DNA from: Thermoguttaceae bacterium
GTDB taxonomy: Bacteria > Planctomycetota > Planctomycetia > Pirellulales > Thermoguttaceae
Assembly (NCBI GenBank): GCA_017447865.1
Contig: JAFSMO010000092.1
Location: 1-64,000, forward strand
Direction of reading: 5' to 3'
DNA length: 64,000 bases
Position numbers and translations under genes: made by a program. This document shows positions 14,820 to 24,106 of this stretch, in pieces. Under the pieces are notes generated by a model. The model had not been told where the DNA came from and ran no database searches. It saw nothing but the letters and a program-made list of their open reading frames with translations. Numbering within the stretch: the stretch's first letter is position 1; every line of letters starts with the position of its first letter.

Positions 14820-16649
14820 ATGGCGGAACAGCGTGACGACATTCGAAACATTGCGATCATTGCGCACGTGGACCACGGCAAAACCACGCTGGTGGACTGC
14901 CTTCTGAAACAGTGCAGCCAGATGCGCGACGCGGAATTCGAGTGTACGCAGATCCTCGACTCGAACGATCTGGAACGCGAGCGCGGGATCACGATCCTGG
15001 CCAAGAACATCGCGCTGAACTATAAAGGGGTGAAGATCAACATCATGGACACGCCGGGCCACGCGGACTTCGGCGGTGAGGTGGAGCGCGTTCTGCGCAT
15101 GGCCGACGGCTGCCTGGTGCTCGTCGATGCCGCAGAGGGGCCGATGCCCCAGACCCGATTCGTGCTGAGCAAGGCGCTGGAGATCGGGTTGAAGCCGATC
15201 GTTCTGATCAATAAAATTGACCGCAAGGACGCCCGCCCGCAGGAAGTCGTGAACGAAATGTTCGATCTCTTCATCAACCTCGGCGCGGATGAAGACATTG
15301 CGGACTTCCCGTACCTGTTCTCGAGCACGAAGGAAGGTTACGCGACGACCGACCCGAACGTCCGGACCGGGAGCATCGTGCCGCTGCTGGACCTGATCCT
15401 CGAAAAGATCCCCGGCCCGACCGTCGAGATGGAAAAACCGCTGCAGATGCTCGTCACGACGATCGACTGGTCCGAGTTCGTCGGCCGGATCGCCATCGGC
15501 CGCGTTCAGGCCGGCACGCTCCGCAAGGGGCAGACCGTCACGGTCATGCAGAAGGATGACCAGACGACGAACGGCAAAGTCGCGATCCTCTACACGTTCA
15601 ACAATCTGGGGAAAAACGAGGTCCACGAAGCGGACGCGGGCGATATTGCCGCGATCGTCGGTCTGCCGTTCGTGGAGATCGGCGACACGATCTGCTCACC
15701 AAGCGCGCCGGTCGCCATGCCGCGTATCCACGTGGACGACCCGACGCTGCGCATGACGTTCGGGATCAACACGTCGCCGCTGGCCGGTAAAGAGGGGAAG
15801 TACGTGACCACCCGCCACGTGCGTGACCGCCTGATGCGCGAGCTGGAGCGGAACGTGGCGCTGCGCGTCGAGCCGGTCCCGCAGTCTGACCAGTTCCTCG
15901 TTTCGGGCCGTGGGATTTTGCACCTTTCCGTCCTGATCGAGACGATGCGCCGCGAAGGGTACGAGTTCTCCGTCGGCAAGCCGGAAGTGATCAACAAAAC
16001 CATCGACGGCGTGGTCCACGAACCGTACGAAACGCTTCTGGTGGAGGTTCCCGCCGACGCGACCGGCCCGGTGATGGAACTGGTCGGCCAGCGCTTCGGC
16101 GAGCTTCTGGAGGTTTCCTCCCGCGGCGACTTCCAGCTTCTGACGTTCACCATCCCCGCCCGCGGCCTGATCGGGCTCCGCACCCGCATGCTGAACGCGA
16201 CGAAGGGGACGGCCATCATGAACCATCGTTTTGAGTGCTACAAACCCAAGGCGGGCGAGATCCCGACGCGGAATACGGGCGTGCTGATCTCCAACTCGAA
16301 CGGAAACGCCGTGGCGTTCGCGCTGGACGCTCTTCAGGGCCGCGGTGATATGTTCGTGGAGCCGAACGACATTTTGTACGAGGGGATGATCGTCGGCGAG
16401 CATTGCCGCGCAAAAGACCTGACGGTGAACCCGATCAAAGAGAAAAAGCTCACGAACATGCGCGCATCGGGAAGTGACCGGAATATTATTCTCAAGCCGG
16501 CCCGTAAAATGACGCTGGAAGAGGCGCTGGAATTCATCGAGGACGACGAGCTGGTGGAGTGCACGCCCAAATCGATCCGTATGCGGAAGATCCTCCTGAC
16601 GGAAAACGAGCGCCGCAAAGCGGGCCGCGCGTCGGCGAATGATGATTAA
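14820..16649 (+). CDS. typA: Ribosome-associated GTPase TypA/BipA
   Basis: A 609-residue translational GTPase. G1 AHVDHGKTT (residues 16-24), switch II DTPGHADF and G4 NKIDR are all present. The EF-G-like domains III and V follow, then the BipA-specific C-terminal domain ending in 'IRMRKILLTENERRKAGR'. It binds the 70S ribosome and helps 50S assembly and growth under stress. Length matches the family. GAGG lies just ahead of the ATG. It is a single gene, ended by a dispersed repeat with hairpins that may also terminate it. Confidence 0.96.
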   Translation: MAEQRDDIRNIAIIAHVDHGKTTLVDCLLKQCSQMRDAEFECTQILDSNDLERERGITILAKNIALNYKGVKINIMDTPGHADFGGEVERVLRMADGCLVLVDAAEGPMPQTRFVLSKALEIGLKPIVLINKIDRKDARPQEVVNEMFDLFINLGADEDIADFPYLFSSTKEGYATTDPNVRTGSIVPLLDLILEKIPGPTVEMEKPLQMLVTTIDWSEFVGRIAIGRVQAGTLRKGQTVTVMQKDDQTTNGKVAILYTFNNLGKNEVHEADAGDIAAIVGLPFVEIGDTICSPSAPVAMPRIHVDDPTLRMTFGINTSPLAGKEGKYVTTRHVRDRLMRELERNVALRVEPVPQSDQFLVSGRGILHLSVLIETMRREGYEFSVGKPEVINKTIDGVVHEPYETLLVEVPADATGPVMELVGQRFGELLEVSSRGDFQLLTFTIPARGLIGLRTRMLNATKGTAIMNHRFECYKPKAGEIPTRNTGVLISNSNGNAVAFALDALQGRGDMFVEPNDILYEGMIVGEHCRAKDLTVNPIKEKKLTNMRASGSDRNIILKPARKMTLEEALEFIEDDELVECTPKSIRMRKILLTENERRKAGRASANDD

Positions 16650-16657
16650 TGCGTTCT

Positions 16658-16788
16658 TTAAAGGCCCCCCTGAAAGGGGGGCTGGCTCGCGTAGCGAGAC
16701 TGGGGGGTTCCGAAAAAAGGACGGACTCTCCCCACTTCAGAACCCCTCCGGCCCTTCGGGCCACCTCCCCTTTCAGGGGAGGCTTTAA
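16658..16788. repeat. MITE-like imperfect inverted repeat, 131 bp
   Basis: The left half (TTAAAGG, then GGCCCCCCTGAAAGGGGGG and CTCGCGTAGCGAG) is an imperfect reverse complement of the right half (GGCCCTTCGGGCC, then CCTCCCCTTTCAGGGGAGG and CTTTAA). Each half also contains its own small hairpins. It lies between convergent typA and uvrD-like genes. No transposase is present. It resembles a non-autonomous repeat family. Confidence 0.7.
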
Positions 16789-16799
16789 TCCGTATCATT

Positions 16800-18866
16800 T
16801 CACCACAAATCTTCCGTCTGTTTCTTGATCCACTCTTCCGTCGTCAGGCCCTCTTCTTCCAGAATATTCCGAAAGTCCCGATCGTCGTCCGGGTTCGGCG
16901 CGTCCCAGCAGCGGGTCGATTCGAAGCAGTCGTTCAGGATCTCCGTCGGCAGGAAGCGCGTCGGAAGGACCGTGCTGAATGCGTCGCCCCAGTACGTGTT
17001 GGCGTGGTAGTACTTCATCGGGCACGTGATGTACAGGTAGTCCTTGGCGCGCGTCATCGCCACGTAGAAAAGACGCAGTTCCTCATCGATCTCTTCCTGC
17101 CGGCCCGTACTCATGTCGGACGGAATATTTCCGTCGCTGGCGTGAATGATGAAAACCGACTTCCATTCCAGCCCCTTGGCCGAGTGGATGGTCGAAAGGT
17201 TCAGCCAGTCGTCGTCGATGTCCGGTTTATCCGCGAATTCCTCCGACGAAGCGGGCGGGTCCAGCACGAAGTCGGCCAGCATCTCGCGCCGGCTCTTGAA
17301 ATTGCCCGAGACGCTGAGTAACTGCTCGAGGTCCGAAAGCCGCGAGTCTCCGTCCAGCGGCCATTTCTCGGTCAGGATCGGGCGGTAAAACTCGATCGCG
17401 GCGGCAAGCTGCTCCTTCAGCGGCCGGTCCGGCTCGTTGATCTGCTTCAGAAGCGCGACCGTGGGAAACCAAAGTTCCTGCGCGTTTTTCGGCGGGGTCC
17501 ACGAGGACCAGACGTTAAAATTCCCGCCCGCCTGCTGAAGCAGAACCATCAGGTCCCGCGCCTTTTTCGGACCGATCCCGGGAAGGAGAGTCAAGAGGCG
17601 CAGCCCGGCGGGGAAGTCGCCCGGATTTTCCACGATGCGCAGGAACGAGAGCAGATCCTTCACGTGCGCCGCCTCGGTGAATTTCAGCCCGCCGTACTTC
17701 ACGTACGGGATCCGCCGCCGCGCCAGTTCGGTCTCCAGCCGAAGCGAGTGGGACGAGGAGCGGAAAAGGACCGCCATTTCCTTCAGCGGCATGCCGTTTT
17801 CGTAATGCTCCAGCACGAGGTCCACCACGTAGCGCGTCTGGGCATCGTCATCGCGGCACCGGCAGAAAGTCGGCCTCACGCCCCCCTTCCGGACGGCAAA
17901 AAGGTCCTTCCTATACCGCTCATGCAGCTGCGCCACGACCCGGTTCGTCGCCTTGAGGATCGCCGCGGTGCTGCGGTAGTTTTCCTCCAAAGGGAGGATC
18001 TTCGCCCCGGGGAACGTCTTGGGAAAGTCCAGAATATTCCGGACCGTTGCCGCGCGGAACGAGTAGATCGACTGCGCGTCGTCGCCGACCACCGTCAGGC
18101 CCTTCCCGTCCGGCGTCAGGCCCTTCACGATCTCCGCCTGGATCCGGTTCGTGTCCTGGTACTCGTCCACGAGGACCCAGTCGAATCGGGAGCGGATCTT
18201 CTCGCCGATCTCCGGGTGGCGCATCATCGCCGACCAGTAAAGGAGCAGATCGTCGTAATCGAGCGTCGCGTTTTCGATCTTCCGCTGGGTGTACGCGTCG
18301 AAGATCTGCGCCAGCTCCGGCAAATATTCCTCCAGTTTCGGGTAATATTTCGCCAGAATGTCGTAGAGTTTGGCCTGCGAGTTCACGCACCGGCTGTAGA
18401 TCGCGACGCACGTCCCCTTCTTCGGGAAGCGTTTGCCCTCGGTTTTCTTGCCGAGCGTCTCGGTCCGGACCAGATTCATGAGGTCTTCCTGGTCGGCGCG
18501 GTCGATGATCGTGAAGTTGGGCGGCAGGCCGACGCAGGAGCCGTAAATGCGCAAAAGCCGCGTTCCCACGGCGTGGAATGTTCCGCCCCAGACGTTCGTG
18601 ACGTGCTGGGACTCGGTCGGCGCGCGCTTCACGTTTTCGAGGAGTCGGCGGGCGCGCTGGAGCATTTCCATCGCCGCCCGGCGGGTGAACGTCAGGAGCA
18701 AAATCCGGTCGGGCCGCGCCCCATCAGCGACGAGCCTCGCGACGCGGTGCGCCAGCATGGTGGTTTTTCCCGTCCCGGCTCCCGCGACGACCAAAAGCGG
18801 CCCCTCACCGTACTCGACGGCCTCACGCTGGGCAGGATTCAGATCTTTTCCAAAAGTTTCAGGCAT
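16800..18866 (-). CDS. UvrD/Rep-family ATP-dependent DNA helicase
   Basis: A 688-residue superfamily 1A helicase. The ATG at 18866 (MPETFGKDLNPAQREAV) is preferred over a TTG 12 codons upstream. Visible motifs: Q-motif LNPAQREAV, Walker A VAGAGTGKTT, Ia TFTRRAA, Walker B VDEYQDTN, III GDDAQSIYSFR, IV EENYRST, V STIHSAKGLEWKSVF and VI FYVAMTRAKDYLY. It unwinds DNA 3'-5' in repair or replication restart. Closest by layout are PcrA/UvrD/Rep, but the C-terminus is short, so I leave the symbol open. It is convergent with typA. Confidence 0.92.
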   Translation of the reverse strand: MPETFGKDLNPAQREAVEYGEGPLLVVAGAGTGKTTMLAHRVARLVADGARPDRILLLTFTRRAAMEMLQRARRLLENVKRAPTESQHVTNVWGGTFHAVGTRLLRIYGSCVGLPPNFTIIDRADQEDLMNLVRTETLGKKTEGKRFPKKGTCVAIYSRCVNSQAKLYDILAKYYPKLEEYLPELAQIFDAYTQRKIENATLDYDDLLLYWSAMMRHPEIGEKIRSRFDWVLVDEYQDTNRIQAEIVKGLTPDGKGLTVVGDDAQSIYSFRAATVRNILDFPKTFPGAKILPLEENYRSTAAILKATNRVVAQLHERYRKDLFAVRKGGVRPTFCRCRDDDAQTRYVVDLVLEHYENGMPLKEMAVLFRSSSHSLRLETELARRRIPYVKYGGLKFTEAAHVKDLLSFLRIVENPGDFPAGLRLLTLLPGIGPKKARDLMVLLQQAGGNFNVWSSWTPPKNAQELWFPTVALLKQINEPDRPLKEQLAAAIEFYRPILTEKWPLDGDSRLSDLEQLLSVSGNFKSRREMLADFVLDPPASSEEFADKPDIDDDWLNLSTIHSAKGLEWKSVFIIHASDGNIPSDMSTGRQEEIDEELRLFYVAMTRAKDYLYITCPMKYYHANTYWGDAFSTVLPTRFLPTEILNDCFESTRCWDAPNPDDDRDFRNILEEEGLTTEEWIKKQTEDLW

Positions 18867-18921
18867 AAAAAAGGCTTTAACTTTAATTGATTGATCAGGC
18901 AAGCGGGTTTTTCAGAACATT

Positions 18922-18947
18922 CGGGGGCATTACTGCCCCCGCTCGCC
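18922..18947. repeat. Dispersed palindrome (CGGGGGCATTACTGCCCCCG type)
   Basis: A near-perfect palindrome (GGGGGCA-TTAC-TGCCCCC) followed by CTCGCC. It is the same family as the units at 43886-43962 and 51220-51390. It lies between two genes. Confidence 0.7.
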
Positions 18948-18955
18948 AGAATACT

Positions 18956-20788
18956 TTAATTCCTGAAAACCGAGTCTTTATCGTTCCCGGTCAGCTCGCG
19001 GAATTTCTCAAACGGAACGCCCTCTTTCGGCTGGCCGCCCCAGTAAAAGAGCGGAGTCGTGTTTGGGTCCGCGCCCGGCAGGTCGTACGTGTTCCGGTTG
19101 ATTTTAAACTCTTTTATGCGTGGATGGCTGAAACACACCATGTGCATGAGCGAGGGGCCGAGGTAATTCTCGCGGTACTCGATGCTCTTCACCTGGCAGT
19201 TGAAACCGTACGCGAGGAAATGCGTCGCGCGTTTGTCCGGGCGCTGGGCGTGACTCCAGCCAAAGCCGGAATCGGTAAAGTAGTTTTTCTCGACGACCAG
19301 CGACTCGACCGTCATTTCCTTGCTCGTGAGCCAGATCTCGTAGCACTGCTCGCACTTTTCGCAGCGGTTTTCGCGCCAGACCATGTTCCTGAGCACGCCC
19401 GGATCCGGGCCCTGATTGGTCATCGCCGTGTCGTACACCTGGAAGAAGTAGTTTTTCTCGATGAGGAGGTCTTCGTTTCCACTCCAGAATTCAATGCCGT
19501 TCCCGTACCGGGTCGGGATCGGGCCGCGCGTGTAAAGCCAGCTTCCGCCGATCCAGCGGAAATCGCAGTTCCGCACGATGATCCGTTTCGCTCCCGTGCC
19601 GCCGCGGACGCCGTGGCCGCCGGAGTACTCAAACGCCCAACCGTCGAGGACCACGTCGTGCAGGCTTCCGACATCGAAAAGATTGCACCGGCACGCGGCC
19701 TCCATCTTCGCCCAGACGGTCGCGGGATTCTTTTCCGATTTGAAGTACAAAACGTTCGTCGTCAGGTCGTGGTAGTAATCGCCTTCGTCCTGCAGAGTTT
19801 CCACGCTCCAGCGCTTCCAGCCGCAGACGTCGTCGCCGGTCGGCTTTCCGTTGGCGTTCGCGCGGCGCATCACGATGTTCCCGACGTCGTGGAAAAGGCC
19901 GATCCGGTCGATCTCGACCAGTTCGACCCCCAGCGGGCAAATCGTGAACGTGCTTCCCTCCGGCAGCATCGGGCCAAAGAAGAACGAGAGGCGGCCGTCC
20001 GTTTTCTCCTCGATGTTCGTCGTGCTGAGCGTCACTTCGATCTCCGCGCCGTTTTTGGTGAGCCGGCAGGAATTTCCCGAAAGGTTCGAGTAGCCGCCCC
20101 ACGGCTGGCGCGCCTGAATGATTCGGGCCAGGCCCGCGAATTTGCCGGCGAATTCCTCGGTCATGAGGTTTTGCCCGTCGGCGCCGGTCAGACGGATGAG
20201 GAAGCGGAAGCGCAGACCCGACTCAACCGGGACCTTGAACGACGAGCAGTTCAGCTGAATGTCGCAGTCGCGGTCGGTCGGTTTCAGGCACTCGATCGAG
20301 TAGCATTTCCGGCCCTTCGAGTCTTTCCCCTCGGACCATCGGGTCTTTGCTTTGTTCTCGCTGTAGCAGTTCCAGCTGGCCGTTTCAAACTCCTCGTAGG
20401 CGCGAACCGGCTTGATTTTATCGGCGCGCGTGGCCCAAATCCCGGGCTGGACTTCCTTCCAGAAATCGGGCCGGGTCATGTCGATGCTCCCCCAAAGCGC
20501 AGGCTTTGGGCCTTCCCCGTAAACGCCGTAGGTGATCGGCTTTCCCGGCTCGCCGCTTGCGGTGCAGCGGAAATGGTCGCGCCAGACCTGGCCGGCGTGC
20601 AGGAGGATCGAATCGCCCGGCTGGAAATTCTGGAGCTTCACGTTTTTGAGCGTCTTCCAGGCGGTTTCCGGGGACGTGCCGGAATTGGAGTCGGAGCCGT
20701 TTTCGGCATCCACGTAGTAATTTTCCGCCAGCGCGGGGAGGGAAAGGAGCGTCAGAATGGCCAGCGCCAAAGCAAAAAAGCGTTTCAT
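18956..20788 (-). CDS. Secreted right-handed beta-helix protein
   Basis: A 610-residue protein with a strong Sec signal peptide (FFALALAILTLLSLPALA, cleavage near residue 21). The mature start 'ENYYVDAENGSDSNSGTSPETAWKTL' is the usual opening of surface or secreted parallel beta-helix proteins. The second half (about residues 370-560) has the repeated Asn/Val/Ile turns of a beta-helix (VVLDGWAFEYSGGHGVRG, IIVRNCDFRWIGG, LLIEKNYFFQVYD, LVVEKNYFTDSGFG). Such proteins are often polysaccharide lyases or binding proteins; no catalytic residue can be named. AAGGA precedes the ATG. It is probably extracellular and may belong with the other glycan-related secreted proteins here. Confidence 0.82.
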   Translation of the reverse strand: MKRFFALALAILTLLSLPALAENYYVDAENGSDSNSGTSPETAWKTLKNVKLQNFQPGDSILLHAGQVWRDHFRCTASGEPGKPITYGVYGEGPKPALWGSIDMTRPDFWKEVQPGIWATRADKIKPVRAYEEFETASWNCYSENKAKTRWSEGKDSKGRKCYSIECLKPTDRDCDIQLNCSSFKVPVESGLRFRFLIRLTGADGQNLMTEEFAGKFAGLARIIQARQPWGGYSNLSGNSCRLTKNGAEIEVTLSTTNIEEKTDGRLSFFFGPMLPEGSTFTICPLGVELVEIDRIGLFHDVGNIVMRRANANGKPTGDDVCGWKRWSVETLQDEGDYYHDLTTNVLYFKSEKNPATVWAKMEAACRCNLFDVGSLHDVVLDGWAFEYSGGHGVRGGTGAKRIIVRNCDFRWIGGSWLYTRGPIPTRYGNGIEFWSGNEDLLIEKNYFFQVYDTAMTNQGPDPGVLRNMVWRENRCEKCEQCYEIWLTSKEMTVESLVVEKNYFTDSGFGWSHAQRPDKRATHFLAYGFNCQVKSIEYRENYLGPSLMHMVCFSHPRIKEFKINRNTYDLPGADPNTTPLFYWGGQPKEGVPFEKFRELTGNDKDSVFRN

Positions 20789-20959
20789 TGGAGGTCCTTC
20801 AGGTTTTTGGGTTCAAAGAAATCAGGAACGGAATCTTTCCATTCATTAAACACGATTTTCCCTAAAAAGCAAGGGGGGACGGAAAGAAATGAAAACGCCC
20901 GGCGCGTTCTAAACGACTTGTTCCCGCCCACGTCACGAGAGATTTTTTGAAAGTTTCGC

Positions 20960-21367
20960 CTACATTTCGCGCTCGTTTTTCCGGGCTTCGATTTCTTCCA
21001 CGGTGTAAAGCTTCCCGCGGTTACACCCTTTGCAGCCTCGCGAGGCGTTTTCCCAGGCCGCCTCGTCTTTCAGATTGGAGCCCCAGAACGGCCACGTCCT
21101 GCACTGGACCGGGCGGTCGCGGTAGATCTTGCAGTTCGTGTGGAAGCGGTCGTAAAAAACGCAGTCGCCATTGATGAATTCGATGAGACTTTTTCGCGAA
21201 CCGATCTCACGCACGAATTTGGCCTCAAAATCTTCTTTCGTGAGGCCGAACCGGTCGGCGAGGCGGTCGATTTCATCCTCGGAAAGCCACACGTAGCCGG
21301 GAGCGCCGGTGCAGCAGCCACCGCACTCCTGGCACTCAAACTGAAGTCCCGCGTCGTACCAGGCCAT
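20960..21367 (-). CDS. YkgJ-family cysteine cluster protein
   Basis: A 135-residue protein. CQECGGCCTG near the N-terminus (residues 11-20) and later single Cys residues (GDCVFYD, TNCKIYRDRPVQCRTWPF) are the conserved metal- or Fe-S-binding cysteines of the YkgJ (UPF0153) family. It is cytoplasmic and its exact function is unknown for the family. A final C-x2-C (GCKGCNRG) adds to the set. A separate short gene with no strong promoter visible. Confidence 0.88.
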   Translation of the reverse strand: MAWYDAGLQFECQECGGCCTGAPGYVWLSEDEIDRLADRFGLTKEDFEAKFVREIGSRKSLIEFINGDCVFYDRFHTNCKIYRDRPVQCRTWPFWGSNLKDEAAWENASRGCKGCNRGKLYTVEEIEARKNEREM

Positions 21368-21472
21368 AAAAACTCCAAAATAAAAAAAGCCTCAGAAGAA
21401 AACCGATTCCACGAAAGAGATTTTACCCTTAAATTCTTTTTTTTCAAGTAGCACGTCCCGAAAAAACACAAA

Positions 21473-21502
21473 AAAATCCGCCGAATTGCTTCAGCGGATT
21501 TT
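21473..21502 (-). terminator. Terminator of the TolC-like gene
   Basis: AAAATCCGC pairs with GCGGATTTT; on the minus strand a T-run follows. It begins 35 nt after the stop of the TolC-family gene. Confidence 0.85.
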
Positions 21503-21536
21503 CTCCCATTAAGCTCTGCAGGGCAGAGTACGTTTT

Positions 21537-23762
21537 TTATTTTTTAAGTTTCAAGTAGACCTTTTCGCTTCTCTCTCCCGGGACCGGACCGACGGCGACG
21601 TTGGTCGGGTCAATGTAGGAGGTCTGGGTGATTCCCGTGCTCGTGACCTGACGCGGGGTCGGGGTCGGAATCACTTCCATCGAGCTTTCCGGCGCGGTAT
21701 TCAGAATCGATCTCTGATTTTTCGGAGCCGGAGCCGGAATCACTTCCATGTTTTCCGGAGCGGCCGGCGTCACGTTCTGATTGTAAATCTCATCCTGGAG
21801 GCGATTCTTCAGGCTCGCCGGGTCAGCCATTCCGGTGTGCTGGCGGTAGGCGCCTTCGGAGATGACGTTCGGACGGGTGAAGCCGTAGTTCATGTAGCGG
21901 CCTTTTTCACGAATCTTCGCGCGTTTCTGGGCGTCAAAGTAAGCCTTGGAAGCCCAGGGACCTTCGGAAAGGGTGATCCCGTCGTACTCGAGGAGGGAAC
22001 CTTTCTGCGTGTGAATGTCCACGATGGCCAGGTTGTAGTCGATGACGGCGCGGAAGAAGTCGATCTCGGCCTCTGCCAGACGGCGCTGGGCGTCGAGCAG
22101 AATGTTCAGCGTGATGCTTCCGGTTTCGTAGGCGGCGCTCGTGGCTTCGACTTCTTTCTGGGCCGCAACACGGCGGTTGAAGTAAGTCTGGGCAAGGACG
22201 TAATTGTCTTCGAGGTTGCGGACGGCGTGAGCCAGACGGTGCGTAACTTCCAGTTCCTGTTCCTGAAGGATGGCACGGTTGCGAGCCAGGCTCAGTTCGG
22301 CGTTGCGGACTGCGGAACGTTCGCGGCGGAATCCGATCGGGACGGTGAATTCAGCACCCACCAGGCCGCTCCACATTCCATCGTGAGTCAGCTGACCCCA
22401 GGAACTTTCACTTCCGTGACGGTGCCAGAAGTCGTCATCCGCTCCGCCAACGCTTCCTTTACCAACCAGGTCGAGGGACGGGAGGAGGAAGTTTTTGGAG
22501 GCCAGGAGTTCCAGTTCGGACTGCTTGATGACCCACTTCTGACGGCGCAGTTCGATGTTGCGGTTCATGGATTCCGTGTGAGCTTCGCACCAGTCGAAGT
22601 TGATCTTCGCGACGCTCGGTTCGTCAGCCGGACGGAAGAGGCGTCCATCAGCGCTGGTCAGGCCGATGATGTAGCGGAAGTTGGCTTCGGCTTTGTACAG
22701 GGCGTCCAGAGCGGACTCGGTGGAGCCTTTGAACATGAAGTACTGCTGCTGGGCCTGAGCACGTTCCTGAGCGGAACCACCGCGGTAACCGGATTCGTAT
22801 TTGGCCTGCGCCTGACGCCAGGTTTCCAGAGCCTTGTTACGGCCGGCGACCACGGAGTCCAGACGGCGGTACGCGAAGTACAGTTCCCAATAGGCGCGTT
22901 CAATGTCCACCGCCAGGTTGCGGACCGACTGTTCGAAATCGACCAGGGAGATGTCTGTGCGAAGCCGGGCGATCATCACGCCGTTATAGAAACCAGGGAT
23001 GGCGCCGGGGCCAGCGATGCGGTTGAACTGCGTGCCCGCTCCACGGAGCAAAGGCTGACGGAATTCCGCTTCAACTTTGGTATCGTAGTAACCCCTGACC
23101 GCGACGGAGGAAGAGTTCGACCACATGTAGTCCGTCTTGAGGCGAGCCGTCACCGTACCGCCGGTCGCGTTGGTTTTCTGGAGCTGGGTGCTGAACGAAG
23201 CCCCTTTGCTCTTCAGACGTCTCAGGCCATCATTGGAAGACAGGTTTTCCATGTCGTTGGTTTCCTGGAAGTTGATCGAGGAGGACCACTGCGTATCGAA
23301 GTCGGCCAAAACCGCTTCCACGCCGTAACGTCCATCCGATTCCGTAATGGCCGGATTGTAAATGGTCGAAATGCTCGACGGATTCGTGGTCAGAGCACTG
23401 GGTTCACCGTTCGCACCCTGCGCACCGTAAGAGATGCCACCCAGGTTACGAATGACCGTGCTGTTGTAAAGACCGCAGCGAATTGCTTCTTCGAGTGTGA
23501 TGTTGACGATCTCTTTTCCTTTCGAGTTGTTGATCGTCAGCGGTGCCTGTGCACCTTTGACCTCTTCAATGGTCTCCGTTTCCGTGTTCGGATATTCGAT
23601 CTGCGTAGCCATATCGACGTACGGATCGACCGGAAGAGGCGCGTGCTTTCCGAGGTACAGCGGCATCTGCGGGTTGCAGCCAGTCAAGGAGAGGAAACCT
23701 CCCAGGACCAGGGCGCCCGTGAGCAGCTGAGCGGAAAAAAGTTTGATGGTTGTACGTTTCAT
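21537..23762 (-). CDS. TolC-family outer-membrane lipoprotein
   Basis: A 741-residue protein. The lipoprotein signal ends in SLTGC (Cys about 29). A long stretch of outer-membrane efflux protein repeats (about residues 220-620) with long amphipathic helices follows, including 'ITLEEAIRCGLYNS' near the start and ETGSITLNILLDAQRRLAEA, typical of TolC hairpins. The last 120 residues are Pro-rich, with two similar segments (MEVIPAPAPKN and MEVIPTPTPRQ). It would form the outer-membrane channel of an efflux pump or type I secretion system. No membrane-fusion or pump gene is adjacent, so the partner is elsewhere. Its length is well above the usual 450-500, because of N- and C-terminal extensions. 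Confidence 0.87.
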   Translation of the reverse strand: MKRTTIKLFSAQLLTGALVLGGFLSLTGCNPQMPLYLGKHAPLPVDPYVDMATQIEYPNTETETIEEVKGAQAPLTINNSKGKEIVNITLEEAIRCGLYNSTVIRNLGGISYGAQGANGEPSALTTNPSSISTIYNPAITESDGRYGVEAVLADFDTQWSSSINFQETNDMENLSSNDGLRRLKSKGASFSTQLQKTNATGGTVTARLKTDYMWSNSSSVAVRGYYDTKVEAEFRQPLLRGAGTQFNRIAGPGAIPGFYNGVMIARLRTDISLVDFEQSVRNLAVDIERAYWELYFAYRRLDSVVAGRNKALETWRQAQAKYESGYRGGSAQERAQAQQQYFMFKGSTESALDALYKAEANFRYIIGLTSADGRLFRPADEPSVAKINFDWCEAHTESMNRNIELRRQKWVIKQSELELLASKNFLLPSLDLVGKGSVGGADDDFWHRHGSESSWGQLTHDGMWSGLVGAEFTVPIGFRRERSAVRNAELSLARNRAILQEQELEVTHRLAHAVRNLEDNYVLAQTYFNRRVAAQKEVEATSAAYETGSITLNILLDAQRRLAEAEIDFFRAVIDYNLAIVDIHTQKGSLLEYDGITLSEGPWASKAYFDAQKRAKIREKGRYMNYGFTRPNVISEGAYRQHTGMADPASLKNRLQDEIYNQNVTPAAPENMEVIPAPAPKNQRSILNTAPESSMEVIPTPTPRQVTSTGITQTSYIDPTNVAVGPVPGERSEKVYLKLKK

Positions 23763-24106
23763 AATACTTTGTCCTAATTGAGCTTAATGGGGAAGTCAAT
23801 TAAAGTTTGAGTTTCCTCTCGGAACAAGGCATAAATTAATTACACTTCTGTCCGTCTGAGGATTCTCTTTAGGTTTTATCGTCCATCTAACCGTCAAATC
23901 TTGAATTATTGTTAAAGTTTTTTTATTTTTTACACTCGATTTAACCGGAAATGTTTTCCTATTTTATCCATTTTAAGATTATAAGGAAAAAAAGACGTCA
24001 GAGAGAAATCTTCGTGAAAGAGAAACGTGGAGAGTGGGTGTTTGGGAAGTTTTCAGTTTTCAGTTTGGAATTATTAACTGAAAACTGAAAACTGGCAACT
24101 GAAAAC
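23763..24106. other. Gene-free gap with a long perfect hairpin
   Basis: This 344-bp AT-rich gap has no supported ORF. At 24048-24065 an 18-bp arm made of AGTTTTC repeats is exactly complementary to 24076-24093 (10-bp loop). A further ACTGAAAACT follows at about 24098. The same ACTGAAAACT motif recurs at 62015-62070. It lies downstream of the DUF1207-like gene and could end or stabilise its transcript, but no T-run follows. Confidence 0.6.

Noticed and set aside
21837..23777. 646-codon frame antisense to the TolC-like gene
   Set aside because: The TolC gene has a lipoprotein signal and intact family repeats; the antisense frame has no homology features.
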